Source: Streptomyces actuosus | Lineage (GTDB): Bacteria; Actinomycetota; Actinomycetes; Streptomycetales; Streptomycetaceae | NCBI RefSeq assembly: GCF_016921115.1 | Contig: NZ_JAFFZS010000007.1 | Coordinates: forward strand, 124,001-188,000 | Direction of reading: 5' to 3' | DNA: 64,000 nt | Part shown: positions 45,583 through 57,111 of the stretch, piece after piece | How the letters are laid out: each line of letters opens with the position of its first letter | Position numbering within the stretch: position 1 is the stretch's first letter | Made by a program: the position numbers and the translations under genes | Notes under the pieces: model-generated | Told to the model about the DNA's origin: nothing | The model's input: the letters and a program-made list of their open reading frames with translations, nothing else | The model's database searches: none

Positions 45583-46950
45583 TCAGGGCTCCCGCGTCTC
45601 CGCCTCCAGCATCGACCGCGTCTCCGGCCCGTACACGCCCAGGGGGTCCGAGCGGATCCCACGGGCCCGCTGGTAGCGGCCCACGGCGTCCTCCACCTTG
45701 CCGTTGAAGCGGCCGTTGACGTCGCCCCCGTACAGGCGGAGCTCACGCAGGCGCAGTTGCAGCTCGGTGACCTCCGGGCCCTTGTCGCCGCGACGCAGCA
45801 CCGGGGCCTCGGTCGACGGCCCCAGGGCTGGAGCGGGCTCGCTCGCCGTCGCGGTCGACGTCGACGCCGTCACCGCCGGGTCCGGACTGGACGGCGCCGA
45901 CCGGGACGGGGCCGGTGACCCGTTCGACTCCGACGCCGACTCCGACGGGGACGCCGAGGGCGACGCGCTGGACGAGGACGGCGACGGGGACGCCGAGGAG
46001 GCACTCGCCGACGCGGTCGATGCCGTCGGCGACGCCGGCTCCTGCGCCGCGCTCGTCGTGGTGTCCGGCACGGCCGCCCGCACGTCCTTCGACGCGGCGT
46101 CGTCCCGGGACGGCGACTCGTACGAGAACAGCCCGCTCGCCAGGCCCGCCACCGCCACGACCCCCGCGACCGCCCCGCTCACGCCCAGCACGACGCCGCG
46201 GCGGCGCGCACGGTCCTTCCGGCCGCGCCGGCCCCGGGTCCGCCCGTCGAGGCCGTACAGGTCCGCACCGCGGCCGGGAGCCGCTCCCGCTCCCTCGAAC
46301 AGGCTCAGGTCCGTCGCGTTCGGCGGGCTCACCGGCGGCGCAAGCGGGGCCGGGAGCACGGCAGTCGCGTCCGGGACATCCGCGGCGGCAGTCGGACCCG
46401 GCTGCCGCGGAGACGGGGACGGGGGCACGGCGCGCAGAGCCATCGTCTCCTCGACGGCTCCGGCCGGCCCGGCGGCATCGGGGGTTCGGGCGGGCGCCGT
46501 CGTTCCGGCCGCCTCGGCCGCCGTTCCCGCGGGTGCGGCACCGGAGGCGTCCAGGGCGCCCGGCGGCTGGGGGGCCGGCGTCCGCGGGGACGGCGCCACC
46601 GCGCGCAGTGCCATCGTCTCGTCGACCGCGTCTGCGGACCCGGCCGCCGCGCGCGCACCCGCGCCGCCGGCGGCCCCGGCGCCGGGCGTGTCGCCCTGCG
46701 GGCGCCGCGCGTGCCGCCCGCTCCCGGTGGGTCGCGCGGCGGGTGCGTTCGCGGTGTCCTCCAGTTCCACGTAGGGCCGGATGCGCAGCGGGTCGAAGTC
46801 CTCCACCGCGGCCTGCTCCGCCGACCGGGCGTCGCGCAGAGCGTCGGACGCCCGCTGCCCGCAGGCGCACGAGGGGGTGTTGTCCGCCCCCCTCGGCGCG
46901 CCGCATTCCGGGCACTGACGTGCCTGTGGCCCGGTCCCGCGTTCGTCCAC
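45583..46950 (-). CDS. Zinc-ribbon, TM, peptidoglycan-binding protein with duplicated TMALRAV segment
   Basis: 455 residues from GTG 46950, preceded by GGGGAGGGG at good distance; an in-frame ATG upstream has no such site. Order: zinc ribbon (CPECG...CACG, about 11-30), a long disordered Pro/Ala region, one membrane helix (about 252-276), a Ser/Pro/Thr-rich outer stretch, and a PG_binding_1 domain (about 385-452). Two copies of a short segment, DETMALRAVAPSP and EETMALRAVPPSP, lie in the cytoplasmic linker. Likely couples the cell wall to cytoplasmic signalling; the Thr in each copy could be phosphorylated and read by an FHA protein (inference). Confidence 0.78.
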   Translation of the reverse strand: MDERGTGPQARQCPECGAPRGADNTPSCACGQRASDALRDARSAEQAAVEDFDPLRIRPYVELEDTANAPAARPTGSGRHARRPQGDTPGAGAAGGAGARAAAGSADAVDETMALRAVAPSPRTPAPQPPGALDASGAAPAGTAAEAAGTTAPARTPDAAGPAGAVEETMALRAVPPSPSPRQPGPTAAADVPDATAVLPAPLAPPVSPPNATDLSLFEGAGAAPGRGADLYGLDGRTRGRRGRKDRARRRGVVLGVSGAVAGVVAVAGLASGLFSYESPSRDDAASKDVRAAVPDTTTSAAQEPASPTASTASASASSASPSPSSSSASPSASPSESASESNGSPAPSRSAPSSPDPAVTASTSTATASEPAPALGPSTEAPVLRRGDKGPEVTELQLRLRELRLYGGDVNGRFNGKVEDAVGRYQRARGIRSDPLGVYGPETRSMLEAETREP

Positions 46951-47024
46951 GTGTTCGCCCCTCCCCATCCGAATTCCAGAGATTATGCCGATCTCCTTCA
47001 CGCCGGATGGCCCAACCCCCGTAA

Positions 47025-49656
<2,632 letters not shown>

Positions 49657-49705
49657 GGTCCATTGTCGGGGGAAGCCCGGCCCGGGACGCAAACGCTTTG
49701 GCGGC

Positions 49706-50095
49706 ATGTGTCCGCACCGCGGGGCCGGGACCGCGGCCTCCGGGCCGCCCCGCCGCGCCTCCCACCCCGGGCCTGTTCGCCCGGCGTTCGGCGGGCAACC
49801 CCACGAGGACTCCGAGCGGCTGGAGCAGCGGCTCGCCCACGCGGTCTCCCGGTTCGTCGACGGCCCCCGCGACGCCGTGGCGGACGCCGACCAGGTGCTG
49901 GAGGACATCGCCGCCCGCTGCACGGAGGCGTTGACCCGACGGCGGCGCACCCTGCGCACGTCCTGGCAGACCGCGGACGCCGGCGACGGCGGGCCCGCCG
50001 CGGGCACCGGCACCGCCGCCCCCGCGGACACCGAGCAACTCCGGCTCGCTCTGCGGGACTACCGCGAGCCGGCGCAACGCCTGCTGCATCTGTGA
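49706..50095 (+). CDS. Conserved Streptomyces protein of unknown function
   Basis: 129 residues. The last two thirds (DADQVLEDIAARCTEALTRRRRTLR and DTEQLRLALRDYREPAQRLL) match a short helical family common in Streptomyces; the first 30 residues are Pro/Arg-rich and may not be translated, so a later start is possible. No known function. Confidence 0.6.
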   Translation: MCPHRGAGTAASGPPRRASHPGPVRPAFGGQPHEDSERLEQRLAHAVSRFVDGPRDAVADADQVLEDIAARCTEALTRRRRTLRTSWQTADAGDGGPAAGTGTAAPADTEQLRLALRDYREPAQRLLHL

Positions 50096-50108
50096 GCGCG
50101 GCCGGCCC

Positions 50109-50513
50109 TCACCGCTCCCGGCGCTCCCGCCACCGCCGCGCGACCTCCTCGACGTCGTACGGCTTCATCCCGAGCGGGGGCCCGGGCGGCGGCTTGTACA
50201 TCATGTCGCGGATCTTCACGTTCACGTCCGTGACGATCTTCCGGGCGATCCGCTCGGAGGGCGCCGCGATCGCCGCGACGAGCGCGTCCTCGGCCTCCTT
50301 GCGCAGCGCCAGCGCCGGTGGCAGGACCGAGATGCCCTCACGGGCCAGCTTCCGCTTGATCCACCACTGCTCGTCGTAGGCCGCCTCGACATCGCGCGGA
50401 AGCGGTTTGCCGGCGCCCGGCAGGTTCTCGAACTCGCCGCGTGCCTCGGCGTCGCGGATCTGCTTGTCCGTCCAGGAGTCGAAGCTCACCCCCGGTGGCT
50501 TTCGCTCGCTCAT
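50109..50513 (-). CDS. DUF1992 / DnaJC28-type protein
   Basis: 134 residues. Sequence MSERKPPGVSFDSWTDKQIRDAEARGEFENLPGAGKPL is the DUF1992 signature (DnaJ-homologue subfamily C28 conserved domain without a J domain), with EQWWIKRKLAREGISVLPPAL following. Soluble, helical, function unknown in bacteria. Divergent from the FHA gene. Confidence 0.9.
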   Translation of the reverse strand: MSERKPPGVSFDSWTDKQIRDAEARGEFENLPGAGKPLPRDVEAAYDEQWWIKRKLAREGISVLPPALALRKEAEDALVAAIAAPSERIARKIVTDVNVKIRDMMYKPPPGPPLGMKPYDVEEVARRWRERRER

Positions 50514-50634
50514 GGGGCCATTGTGCCGGACGCGGCCCGACCTGGCGTCCTATCATGCCGCCGGGAGCCGATCCGGCCACCGGGCGAAGGGCGTCGGACG
50601 ACGTCGCGCCAGGTCACCTCACGAAGGAGCGCAC

Positions 50635-51027
50635 GTGCTCGAACTCACCATGGCCACTGTCTCCGGGGCGGACGCGGGTGCCACGGCCGGCATGCTCATG
50701 GCCGACGCGCCGAGCGAACCCGGCGCCGTGCTGCGTGTGGGCCGGGACGCGTCCGCGTGCCGCCTCGTGACGCCGGAGGACTGGCTGTTCGTCTCGCGCG
50801 TCCACCTGGAGTTCGTGTGCGGGCCCGACGGGGGCTGGCGGCTGACGTGGCTGCGCGGGTCCCAGTCCGACCCGTCCTCCGAAGTCCGGCTGGTGGTCGG
50901 CGAGTACGCCCAGCCCCTCACCTACGGCGGCAGCGTGGGCCTGCCGCGCGGCGCCGCGGGCGAGGTCGTCGTCGTGGACCGCACCGGCCCGCGCAGCGTC
51001 AACGTGGGTTTCTACCACGAGGCCTGA
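50635..51027 (+). CDS. FHA-domain protein
   Basis: 130 residues from GTG 50635 with AAGGAGC. The whole protein is one FHA domain (about 20-120), a beta-sandwich that binds phosphothreonine: LRVGRDASACRLVTPEDWLFVSRVHLEF has the Gly-Arg and SRVH phosphate-binding residues. Common in Streptomyces, where Ser/Thr kinases are numerous. Partner unknown; the zinc-ribbon/peptidoglycan-binding protein 4 kb away has candidate pThr sites. Confidence 0.85.
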   Translation: MLELTMATVSGADAGATAGMLMADAPSEPGAVLRVGRDASACRLVTPEDWLFVSRVHLEFVCGPDGGWRLTWLRGSQSDPSSEVRLVVGEYAQPLTYGGSVGLPRGAAGEVVVVDRTGPRSVNVGFYHEA

Positions 51028-51126
51028 CGGACGGCTCGCGGCCCGGACGAGGGCACCCCGCACGCTCCGCCCCGCGCCCGGCACGGTGGCGCCCCGGCCC
51101 CGTTCGGGCGCGGGTGGTGCCCGGCC

Positions 51127-51798
51127 TCAGGCCAGGACCCGGGCCAGCGCGAAACCGTCGTACCCCTTGCTGCCGACCGTCTGGATCGCCGTCCCCGACA
51201 GCCTCGGGTGGGCGGCGATCAGCTCGATGGCCGCGCGGGTTCCCTGCACGTCGGGCGCGGTGCTGCCGCTGTCGGCGACCCGGCCTTCGCGGACCACGTT
51301 GTCGACGACGATGACACTGCCGGCCCGCGTGAGGCGCAGCGCCCACTCCAGGTAGTGGGCGTTGTTCGCCTTGTCCGCGTCGATGAAGACCAGGTCGAAG
51401 GGGGGCGGGTTCTCGTCGGCGAGTTTGGGCAGCGACTCCAGGGCCGGGCCGATCCGCACCTCGACGATTCCGTCGAGACCCGCACGGGCGATGTTGCGGG
51501 TGGCGATCTCGGCGTGCCTGGCGCTGTACTCCAGGGAGACCAGGCGCCCGTCGGCGGGCAGGGCGCGGCCCAGCCAGATGGTGCTGTAGCCGCCGAGCGT
51601 GCCGATCTCCAGGATGGCGTGCGCGCCCTGGATCTGGGCGAGGAGCTGCAGCAGCTTGCCCTGCGGCGCGGTGACGTTGACGTGCGGCAGTTCGGCGGCC
51701 TCGCTGTCCCGCAGGGCCGCCTGCAGCACCTCGTCGTCCGGCGCGAGGTGGCTGGAGAAGTAGAAGTCGACGTCGTCCCACAGCTGTGAACCGCTCAT
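51127..51798 (-). CDS. SAM-dependent O-methyltransferase (catechol type)
   Basis: 223 residues from ATG 51798. Class I methyltransferase fold of the catechol/caffeoyl-CoA O-methyltransferase family: motif I LEIGTLGGYSTIWLG (about 63-77), acidic SLEYSARHAEIA, and the metal/catalytic segment FIDADKANNAHYLEWA with VIVVDNVVREG. Acts on a vicinal diol or phenolic substrate with Mg2+ and SAM. Stand-alone gene. Confidence 0.92.
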   Translation of the reverse strand: MSGSQLWDDVDFYFSSHLAPDDEVLQAALRDSEAAELPHVNVTAPQGKLLQLLAQIQGAHAILEIGTLGGYSTIWLGRALPADGRLVSLEYSARHAEIATRNIARAGLDGIVEVRIGPALESLPKLADENPPPFDLVFIDADKANNAHYLEWALRLTRAGSVIVVDNVVREGRVADSGSTAPDVQGTRAAIELIAAHPRLSGTAIQTVGSKGYDGFALARVLA

Positions 51799-52253
51799 GC
51801 GCACTGCCCGCCCTTCGTCCTCGACCGATGCCCGCCCCAGGATTTCAGAGAACCGGGGGCGGCTGGGGGAGGGCGGGGCGGGCGAGGCGTGCGGGGCCTG
51901 TGTGGCGTCACACGCGCCCCCGGCCGCTCGCCACCGAATCCGCCGACCCGCCGCCCCGTGCACTCCCCGCGCCGCATCGGGCCCTCCCGACCGTCACGGA
52001 CGGTATGCTGCTCGCTGCACAGTGCACGCATGCCGGGAGGTGCGGGCCCGTTCCGGCACGGGCGGGCGTCGTCGCCCGCCACCGTCCCGGTTCCGCCTCC
52101 GCGCCGTCCCGGTCCCGCGCGGAGGCGACCGGGCCGCCGTCGGACTATCGTCGTGCGGGCGAAAGGAACGCGGCCGCCAGGTGAAGCGGCGGTTGCGTGC
52201 GTCTCTGTCCGTGGGCGGTGCGCGCCTCGTAAGGTGCGCGAAGGCGATCCCTC
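51799..52253. other. 455-bp divergent intergenic region
   Basis: Between the methyltransferase and the GT87-PAP2 gene. A -10-like TATGCT (52004-52009) is flanked by CCGTCACGGACGG (51991-52003) and the 11-bp palindrome TGCACAGTGCA (52016-52026). No gene with acceptable composition and ribosome site is seen. Confidence 0.5.
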
Positions 52254-54350
52254 GTGCCGGACGCGGGGGACGGATGGGGCGGGAGGACGACGAGCTTGGC
52301 GCGAGCGGAGCGGAGCGGGCGACCGGCAAAGGCGTTCGGAGCGACGGCCGTGAACGCGGCCGGGGCGCGGCTGCACGCACTGCGGCTGACCCTGTGGCTG
52401 GTCGCGGCCGTGCTCGCCGCCCGTCAGGTGGCCGTCGTCCTCAACAGCCCGCGCGGTGAACGCCTGATCGACCTGGAGACCTGGGTCGGCCCGGCGGGCG
52501 TCCTGCACGTCAGCGGCTCGCTCTACGACTCCACCCGGTTCACCGGCACCCCCTTCGGCGGGCTCGTCCTCAAGCCCCTCACCCGGGCGGCCGAACAGGC
52601 GCTCGGCTGGGGCTGGACCTTCGGCACCCTGCTCCTGGTCGTCGCCCTCGGCCTGGTCGCCGCCCGGGCCCTGCCCCAGCCGGTCGGCAGACGCACCTCG
52701 CAGCTCGCCGCCCCCGTCGCGGTCAGTCTGCTGGTGCTGTCGCTGCCGGTGCGCAACGCCCTGTGGCTCGGCCAGACCAGCATCATCCCGGTGCTGCTCG
52801 TCCTGGCCGGCTGCTTCGTCGTCCGCGGGGAGCGGGCCGGCGGGCTGTGCGTGGGCCTCGCCGCCGCGCTCCAGCCGACGGTGCTGCTGTTCGCGCCGCT
52901 GCTGTGGCTCACCGGCCGCCGCACCGCGGCCCGGTCGGCCGGCGCCGCCTTCGCCACCTGCACCCTGCTGGCGTGGGTCGCCATGCCGGACGACTCCCAC
53001 ACCTACTGGGTCCACCACATGGCCGGCGTCGGCCTCGGCGGCGAGGCGGACGCCCTCGCCAACCAGTCCCTGCACGGCGCCCTGCTCCGCGCCGGCCTCA
53101 ACGGCCCCGCGGAGATCGCCCTCTTCCTGCTCACGGGCGCGGTCGTCGCCGTCCTCGGTGTGCGCCGCGGTGTGCGGTACGCGCGTGACGGCCAGCTGCT
53201 CCTCGCGGTCGCGGTCACCGGCTGCGCGGTCGTCGCGATCTCTCCGACGGCCTGGCAGCACCAACTGCTGTGGGTGCTGCTCGCGGTCGTCGGCCGGGTC
53301 GGCAGACGGGCCTCCGACCGGTACGTCTGGCCGGTCGCCGTGCTGCTGGTGATGACGCTTCCGGCGAGGATGCTGCTGCCGAACAAGCCGCTGTTCGAGC
53401 CGCTCATCGACAACCTGGTGCTGCTGACCGCTCTCGCCGCGGCCACCGCCGTCCCCTTCCTGCTGCGCAGCTCCCCCTTCTTCCTGAACCCGGTACCCAC
53501 CGAGTACGCCGCACCCGTGTCCGCCCGTCGGCCGCGCCGGTCCGCGGTGCCGGTCCTGCGCCGTGTGCTCACCCGACCGAACCTGCTGTTCGAGCTGCTG
53601 CTGATCCGCATCACGTACTCCGTGTACGCCAAGATCCGCCTCGCCGCGGCCGGGGACTCGGGCAGCGGCGGCCGGGCCCGCGCCGAGGACCACGGCCACC
53701 TGATCCTCGGCCTCGAACGCTTCCTGCACCTGGACGTCGAACGCGGCGCCAACCGCTTCGTCGCCGGAACGGGCTGGCTGGAGGACTTCCTCAGCTTCTA
53801 CTACGAGTCCTTCCACTTCGGGGTGCCGCTGACCATCCTCGCGGTGCTGTACTGGCGGCGCCCCGTCGACTACCGCTGGGCCCGCTCGGCGATCGGCTTC
53901 GCCACCGTGCTCGCCCTCGTCGGGTTCTGGCTCTTCCCGCTCGCCCCGCCCCGCCTGATGCCCGGCCTCGGCATCGTCGACACGGTCAACGGCCCGCAGG
54001 ACTTCTCCAAGCCCGACTACGGCACCCTCACCGAGCTGACCAACCAGTACGCGGCGATGCCGTCGCTGCACTTCGGCTGGTCCCTGTGGTGCGGGCTGGT
54101 GATCGTGATCCTCGCCCCGAGGTGGTGGATGAAGGCGCTCGGCCTGCTGCACCCCTTCTTCACCGTGTCCGCGATCATCGGCACCGGCAACCACTGGGTG
54201 CTCGACGCGGTGGGCGGTGCCGTCGTGGTCGGCGCCGGATTCGGGCTGACGTACCTGCTCCAGGGGCCGCGGGCGAGGGCGGCCGGGCCGGTGGCCGCGG
54301 CCGTCGGGCCCGCGCGCCGCGAGCTGGTCCGCGACGGAGCTCCGGGCTGA
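52254..54350 (+). CDS. Bifunctional GT87 mannosyltransferase-like / PAP2 phosphatase membrane protein
   Basis: 698 residues from GTG 52254. The N-terminal 420 residues are a multi-spanning GT87 (DUF2029) polyprenyl-phosphate-mannose glycosyltransferase-like domain, with about ten segments. After a linker (about 425-445) comes a PAP2/inositol-phosphorylceramide-synthase-like domain of five to six segments with the two phosphatase motifs MPSLHFGWS and GNHWVLDAVGG. Together they could glycosylate and dephosphorylate lipid-linked intermediates at the membrane. Whether both are active is not known; the acceptor Asp/Glu of GT87 cannot be located with certainty. Confidence 0.82.
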   Translation: MPDAGDGWGGRTTSLARAERSGRPAKAFGATAVNAAGARLHALRLTLWLVAAVLAARQVAVVLNSPRGERLIDLETWVGPAGVLHVSGSLYDSTRFTGTPFGGLVLKPLTRAAEQALGWGWTFGTLLLVVALGLVAARALPQPVGRRTSQLAAPVAVSLLVLSLPVRNALWLGQTSIIPVLLVLAGCFVVRGERAGGLCVGLAAALQPTVLLFAPLLWLTGRRTAARSAGAAFATCTLLAWVAMPDDSHTYWVHHMAGVGLGGEADALANQSLHGALLRAGLNGPAEIALFLLTGAVVAVLGVRRGVRYARDGQLLLAVAVTGCAVVAISPTAWQHQLLWVLLAVVGRVGRRASDRYVWPVAVLLVMTLPARMLLPNKPLFEPLIDNLVLLTALAAATAVPFLLRSSPFFLNPVPTEYAAPVSARRPRRSAVPVLRRVLTRPNLLFELLLIRITYSVYAKIRLAAAGDSGSGGRARAEDHGHLILGLERFLHLDVERGANRFVAGTGWLEDFLSFYYESFHFGVPLTILAVLYWRRPVDYRWARSAIGFATVLALVGFWLFPLAPPRLMPGLGIVDTVNGPQDFSKPDYGTLTELTNQYAAMPSLHFGWSLWCGLVIVILAPRWWMKALGLLHPFFTVSAIIGTGNHWVLDAVGGAVVVGAGFGLTYLLQGPRARAAGPVAAAVGPARRELVRDGAPG

Positions 54351-54533
54351 TCCCGGGACGTCTCCCGCGCGTCCACGACCGGCCGTGCGGGCGTGCTCCG
54401 GCCCTTGCGGGCGGCCCCCGTCCGCAGTCGAACGGCGGCCGGCGGGGCGGGGACCCTGCGGCGGAGCCCGGAAGCCCCCGGGTGTGTACGGCCCGCTCCT
54501 CGCACCCCGCGGTGCGCCGGTGCCGCGGCAGGT

Positions 54534-54671
54534 GACGTTCGCCCGTCGAGGTGCGGCGTCCGTGCGTGCTGCTCTCGGTGCGCCGGCCAAAAGCCCTCGT
54601 ACGGGATGTACCCGGGCTTCTCCTCCGGTGCAGCGAGAGTGCGTGCCGGGCATCGCGACGGGGCGAACGTC
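54534..54671. repeat. 138-bp imperfect palindrome
   Basis: GACGTTCGCCCGTCG (54534-54548) and its near-complement CGACGGGGCGAACGTC (54656-54671) bracket further paired blocks (GCGTGC / GCACGC, CTCTCG / CGAGAG, CGCCGG / CCGGTG) and a centre where AAGCCC pairs with GGGCTT. The whole region could fold as one long hairpin. It lies in a 338-bp gene-free gap. Possible mobile remnant or structured RNA. Confidence 0.6.
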
Positions 54672-54688
54672 GCCTGGTGCGGTACGAG

Positions 54689-55378
54689 CTAGTCCTCCTG
54701 CCCCGACACCGTCACCGCAAGTGCCGCCACGAGGAGCGCGGCGACCAGGAGCGGGAGCCCCGGCCCCCGATGGAGGGCGAGCCAGGCGCCGGCGGAGGCG
54801 CCCGTGAACAGGGCGACCACCAGGGCGGCCCGGCGCCGGATCCTCCCGCCCGACCCGCTGCCCAGCGGGGACTCGGCCGCCAGCCCGGTCAGGGTCATGG
54901 TCACCACGGTCGTGGTCGCCAGGCCCGGTACCGCCAGCTTGCGCACGGTCGCGTTGCGCAGGCCCATCGCGAAGGCGGTCAGGCCGATCAGCGCGTACGT
55001 GACCCCGCCGGTGGCGGGGACGGCCAGGGCCACGACCGCCGCCGTCCCGACCGGTGCCGCCTCGGCGGCCAGGGCGGCCCGGGCCCGGGTCCGGCGCGGC
55101 CGGCCGCCCATTCGCTTCAGCATTCGGCCGCCGGACACCGCGCCCACCAGGAAGCAGGCGAGCGAGGTCGTGGTGTGCGGCACGGAGAACTCCTGCGCTC
55201 CGGCGGCGGCGAAGCCCAGGACGATCACGTTGCCGGTCATGTTGGCGGTGAAGACGTGGTGGAGTTCCAGGAAGCTGACCGCGTCGATCATCCCGCTGAC
55301 CAGTGCCAGCACGATCAGGACGGCGACCAGGGGGACGCCCCTTGCGCCGGGGCCGCGGGTGCCGGACTGGGTGATCAC
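54689..55378 (-). CDS. DUF1275 (YoaK-like) membrane protein
   Basis: 229 residues, GTG start. Six membrane segments. DUF1275 signature SGMIDAVSFLELHHVFTANMTGNVIVLG near the N-terminus and GLRNATVRKL in the middle. Integral membrane proteins, putative transporters, function unknown. Confidence 0.88.
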   Translation of the reverse strand: MITQSGTRGPGARGVPLVAVLIVLALVSGMIDAVSFLELHHVFTANMTGNVIVLGFAAAGAQEFSVPHTTTSLACFLVGAVSGGRMLKRMGGRPRRTRARAALAAEAAPVGTAAVVALAVPATGGVTYALIGLTAFAMGLRNATVRKLAVPGLATTTVVTMTLTGLAAESPLGSGSGGRIRRRAALVVALFTGASAGAWLALHRGPGLPLLVAALLVAALAVTVSGQED

Positions 55379-55471
55379 CGACCCAGTGGACCATGCCCGG
55401 GCCGGGAAACGCCGAAGGCGGCGGCCCTGGCTGCGCGGGGCCGCCGCCTTTCAGGTGGCGCGGGGTGCGGC

Positions 55472-55897
55472 TCAGTACCAGCCGTTCGCCTGCCAGAAGT
55501 TCCAGGCGCCGACCGGGCTGCCGTAGCGGGCGTCCATGTAGTTCAGGCCCCACTTGATCTGGGTGGCGGGGTTGGTCTTCCAGTCGGAGCCGGCGGAGGC
55601 CATCTTGGAGCCGGGCAGGGCCTGGACCAGGCCGTAGGCGCCGGACGAGGAGTTGGTGGCGTGGACGTTCCAGCCGCTCTCGTGCTGGACGATCTCGGAG
55701 AAGGCGTTGTACTGCGCGGCGTCCGGGATCATCTTGCGCGCGATCGCCTTGGCCTGGGAGGCCGAGTCCGCGGAGGCCGTCGCGGCGTGGGCGGGGGCCG
55801 CGGTCAGGGCCAGGCCGGCGGTGGCGGCGGCCACGGCGGCGGTGGTGAGGGCCTTCTTCGGGGCGGCGATGTTGCGAAGGATGCGGGAGACGGACAC
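55472..55897 (-). CDS. Secreted transglycosylase-like (SLT) protein
   Basis: 141 residues from GTG 55897 (VSVSRILRNIAAPKK), chosen because AAGG lies 7 bases before it; an upstream ATG at 55969 adds an unlikely Pro-rich leader. Signal peptide ending about residue 38 (APAHAA). The mature domain is a lysozyme-like fold with the catalytic Glu in EIVQHESGWN and GAYGLVQALPGSKM. Similar small proteins are abundant in Streptomyces culture fluid. Likely peptidoglycan-cleaving or a remnant of such activity. Confidence 0.87.
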   Translation of the reverse strand: MSVSRILRNIAAPKKALTTAAVAAATAGLALTAAPAHAATASADSASQAKAIARKMIPDAAQYNAFSEIVQHESGWNVHATNSSSGAYGLVQALPGSKMASAGSDWKTNPATQIKWGLNYMDARYGSPVGAWNFWQANGWY

Positions 55898-56247
55898 GAA
55901 GAACCTTTTGGTCGGGGGCGGTGGTGTCGCGTACGGGTCGTGGGGCACCGTGGGGCGCGGGTCCGACATGCCTCGGCGCCGAGGCCCCGGGGGGCTCGGC
56001 GGCGCCGTGCGACGTCATCCAGAGAAACAGCCCCGAAGCACGTCCGCAATGACCGCTCTTACTAGTTGTGGTCGCATCCGGGTGGAACGGCGGCCGTGTG
56101 AGCCGGCTCTCATCGTGCAGGTCAGAGGCCATGATGGCGGGGGCATGACATCGATGTTCGGCTACGAGGCCGCCTCGTACGTGACCTGGGTCATGTGGGG
56201 TGGTTCACCGCGGGAACCGCCCCGAGTCACGGTCGGCGCACGGCGCC

Positions 56248-57111
56248 TCACCCAGCGGTCCCCGTCCCGGGCCCCTCGAACGTGACCGGCGTCTCGAAAG
56301 CCGCCCGCCGCGTCGCCCGGCGCAGCGCCCGCAGCACCGCGGGGCCCAGAGCGACGGTGAGCACGACCGTGACGACCGCCCGCCCCAGGTCCCATCCCAT
56401 GGACGTGGCCAGGCAGTAGGCGACGAACCGGGCGAGGTTCTGCGGCACCGCCGCGTGGGCGTCGAAGGCGATCCCCGACGCCAGGCTGTCCATGAAGGGC
56501 CAGCCCGCCATGTTCATCACCGTGCCGTAGGCGAAGGCGGCCAGGAAGCCGTAGCACGCCAGCATCGCCACCTCACCGCGGCCGCGCAGCCGATCCGGGC
56601 CCGGCAGCAGGCCCGCTCCCAGGGTGAACCAGCCCATCGCCAGCATCTGGAACGGCATCCAGGGCCCCACCCCGCCGGTGAGCAGGGCGGACGCGAACAT
56701 CGTCACCGAGCCCAGCACGAACCCGAAGCCCGGCCCGAGAACCCGCCCGCTGAGCACCATCAGGAAGAACATCGGCTCCAGGCCCGCCGTACCCGCGCCG
56801 ATCGGGCGCAGCGCCGCGCCCGACGCGGCCAGCACGCCCACCATCGCCACCGCCTTCGGGCCCAGCCCCGACTCCGAGATCGTCGCCGCGACGACGGCGA
56901 CCAGCAGCACCAGCAGCCCCGCGAAGAGCCACGGCGCGTCCTGCGCGTGCGCGTTCACCTGCGAGGCGGGCGGGGCGAGGAACGGCCAGCCGAAGCCCGC
57001 CACCCCCACCGCGCTCACCAGGGCGAGCGCCGCCACGGAACGCGGGCCCAGCCGGATCGCCCGAGCACGGCGGGCCGGGTGAGCCGGGGGCTTCGGGGTC
57101 CCTGCGGTCAC
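56248..57111 (-). CDS. ECF transporter S component (cobalamin/cobalt-type)
   Basis: 287 residues from GTG 57111, whose first bases overlap the preceding TGA (GTGA). Six hydrophobic segments with ECF S pattern: GTAGLEPMFFLMVLSGRVLGPGFGFVLGSV and GGVGPWMPFQMLAMGWFTLGAGLLP. It should bind the imported ligand within the membrane and dock on the A/T module encoded upstream. The B12 riboswitch at the head of the operon points to cobalamin or a corrinoid. Last gene of the operon. Confidence 0.88.
   Translation of the reverse strand: MTAGTPKPPAHPARRARAIRLGPRSVAALALVSAVGVAGFGWPFLAPPASQVNAHAQDAPWLFAGLLVLLVAVVAATISESGLGPKAVAMVGVLAASGAALRPIGAGTAGLEPMFFLMVLSGRVLGPGFGFVLGSVTMFASALLTGGVGPWMPFQMLAMGWFTLGAGLLPGPDRLRGRGEVAMLACYGFLAAFAYGTVMNMAGWPFMDSLASGIAFDAHAAVPQNLARFVAYCLATSMGWDLGRAVVTVVLTVALGPAVLRALRRATRRAAFETPVTFEGPGTGTAG

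Noticed and set aside
54534..54688. Protein-like stretch (EEKPGYIPYEGFWPAH) on the minus strand after the DUF1275 stop
   Set aside because: In frame after a TAG stop, without its own start or ribosome site, and covered by a palindrome; probably chance.
55898..56100. Possible c-di-AMP (ydaO) riboswitch before the transglycosylase-like gene
   Set aside because: Cell-wall hydrolase genes in Streptomyces often have one, but the conserved ydaO elements are not found in the leader; only a GC-rich hairpin is present.
51795..56132. A very long open frame on the minus strand across the GT87-PAP2 and DUF1275 genes
   Set aside because: Runs antisense to genes with clear domains; composition is Arg/Gly/Pro-rich, typical of a shadow frame in high-GC DNA, and it lacks motifs.
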